From assembly GCA_964630665.1 (NCBI GenBank), contig CAZVVN010000120.1, positions 1 to 6,371 of the forward strand: DNA of 6,371 bases, read 5' to 3'. A program made the translations under genes and the position numbers. Source of the stretch: UBA9619 sp964630665 (GTDB lineage Bacteria > Pseudomonadota > Gammaproteobacteria > Arenicellales > UBA868). Shown here piece by piece: positions 6,316 through 6,371 of this stretch; the stretch's first letter is position 1; the number at the start of each line of letters is the position of its first letter. The notes beneath the pieces were generated by a model. That model worked only from the letters and a program-made list of their open reading frames with translations, had not been told where the DNA came from and made no database searches.

Positions 6316-6371
6316 GAAAATAGACTACCTTTACAGGCTTCGCCAGGGCTGGACATCATCTTTTCAGGCGC

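Noticed and set aside
5904..6359. The full 151-codon minus-strand frame taken as an intact hypothetical gene
   Set aside because: Only the middle resembles a protein family (IS3 transposase). Its last 18 or so codons overlap the GFA gene out of frame, and its catalytic residue is lost, so it is treated as a pseudogene fragment.
1..6371. CRISPR arrays, tRNA or rRNA genes, toxin-antitoxin or phage modules
   Set aside because: No regularly spaced repeats, no tRNA-like arms and no matching small coding pairs were seen; the genes are ordinary metabolic families.

Overview
The window looks like a stretch of a moderately GC-rich proteobacterial chromosome. A gammaproteobacterium is most likely, because a near-consensus CRP-type palindrome lies at the right end and the IS3-type transposase remnant is of a kind common there. 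This assignment is inferred. All five intact genes are read leftwards (minus strand), so in transcription order the window runs from right to left.

Right edge to 5957: a decayed fragment of an IS3-family transposase (about 6015-6242). It keeps a recognisable piece of the integrase core but has lost the second catalytic aspartate of the DDE triad (S-D-N-G has become S-G-N-G) and everything downstream. Just outside its recognisable part is an almost perfect CRP-like operator (6270-6291). Its spacing to a -10-like hexamer on the plus strand suggests a promoter firing rightwards, out of the window. Next come a GFA-domain zinc protein (5486-5956), a gap with a perfect 10-bp stem-loop and a 14-bp palindrome, and a small PNPOx-like flavin/cofactor-binding protein (4910-5323).

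Centre, 4774 to 1041: a translationally coupled pair encoding the two subunits of an ATP-dependent hydantoinase/oxoprolinase-type enzyme, hyuA then hyuB, with an ATGA start/stop overlap. Both are full length with intact glycine-rich motifs. No racemase, carbamoylase, transporter or acetone-carboxylase gamma subunit is present here, so the substrate cannot be named.

Left, 871 to 53: a class I SAM-dependent methyltransferase of unknown substrate. A 169-base gap containing another 14-bp palindrome separates it from hyuB.

hyuA and hyuB almost certainly act together as one enzyme. The other three genes share only strand and neighbourhood with them, and no pathway linking all five can be shown. 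I see no CRISPR array, RNA gene, phage module or defence system. The least ordinary items are the transposase relic, the CRP-like site beside it, and the symmetric elements between genes.
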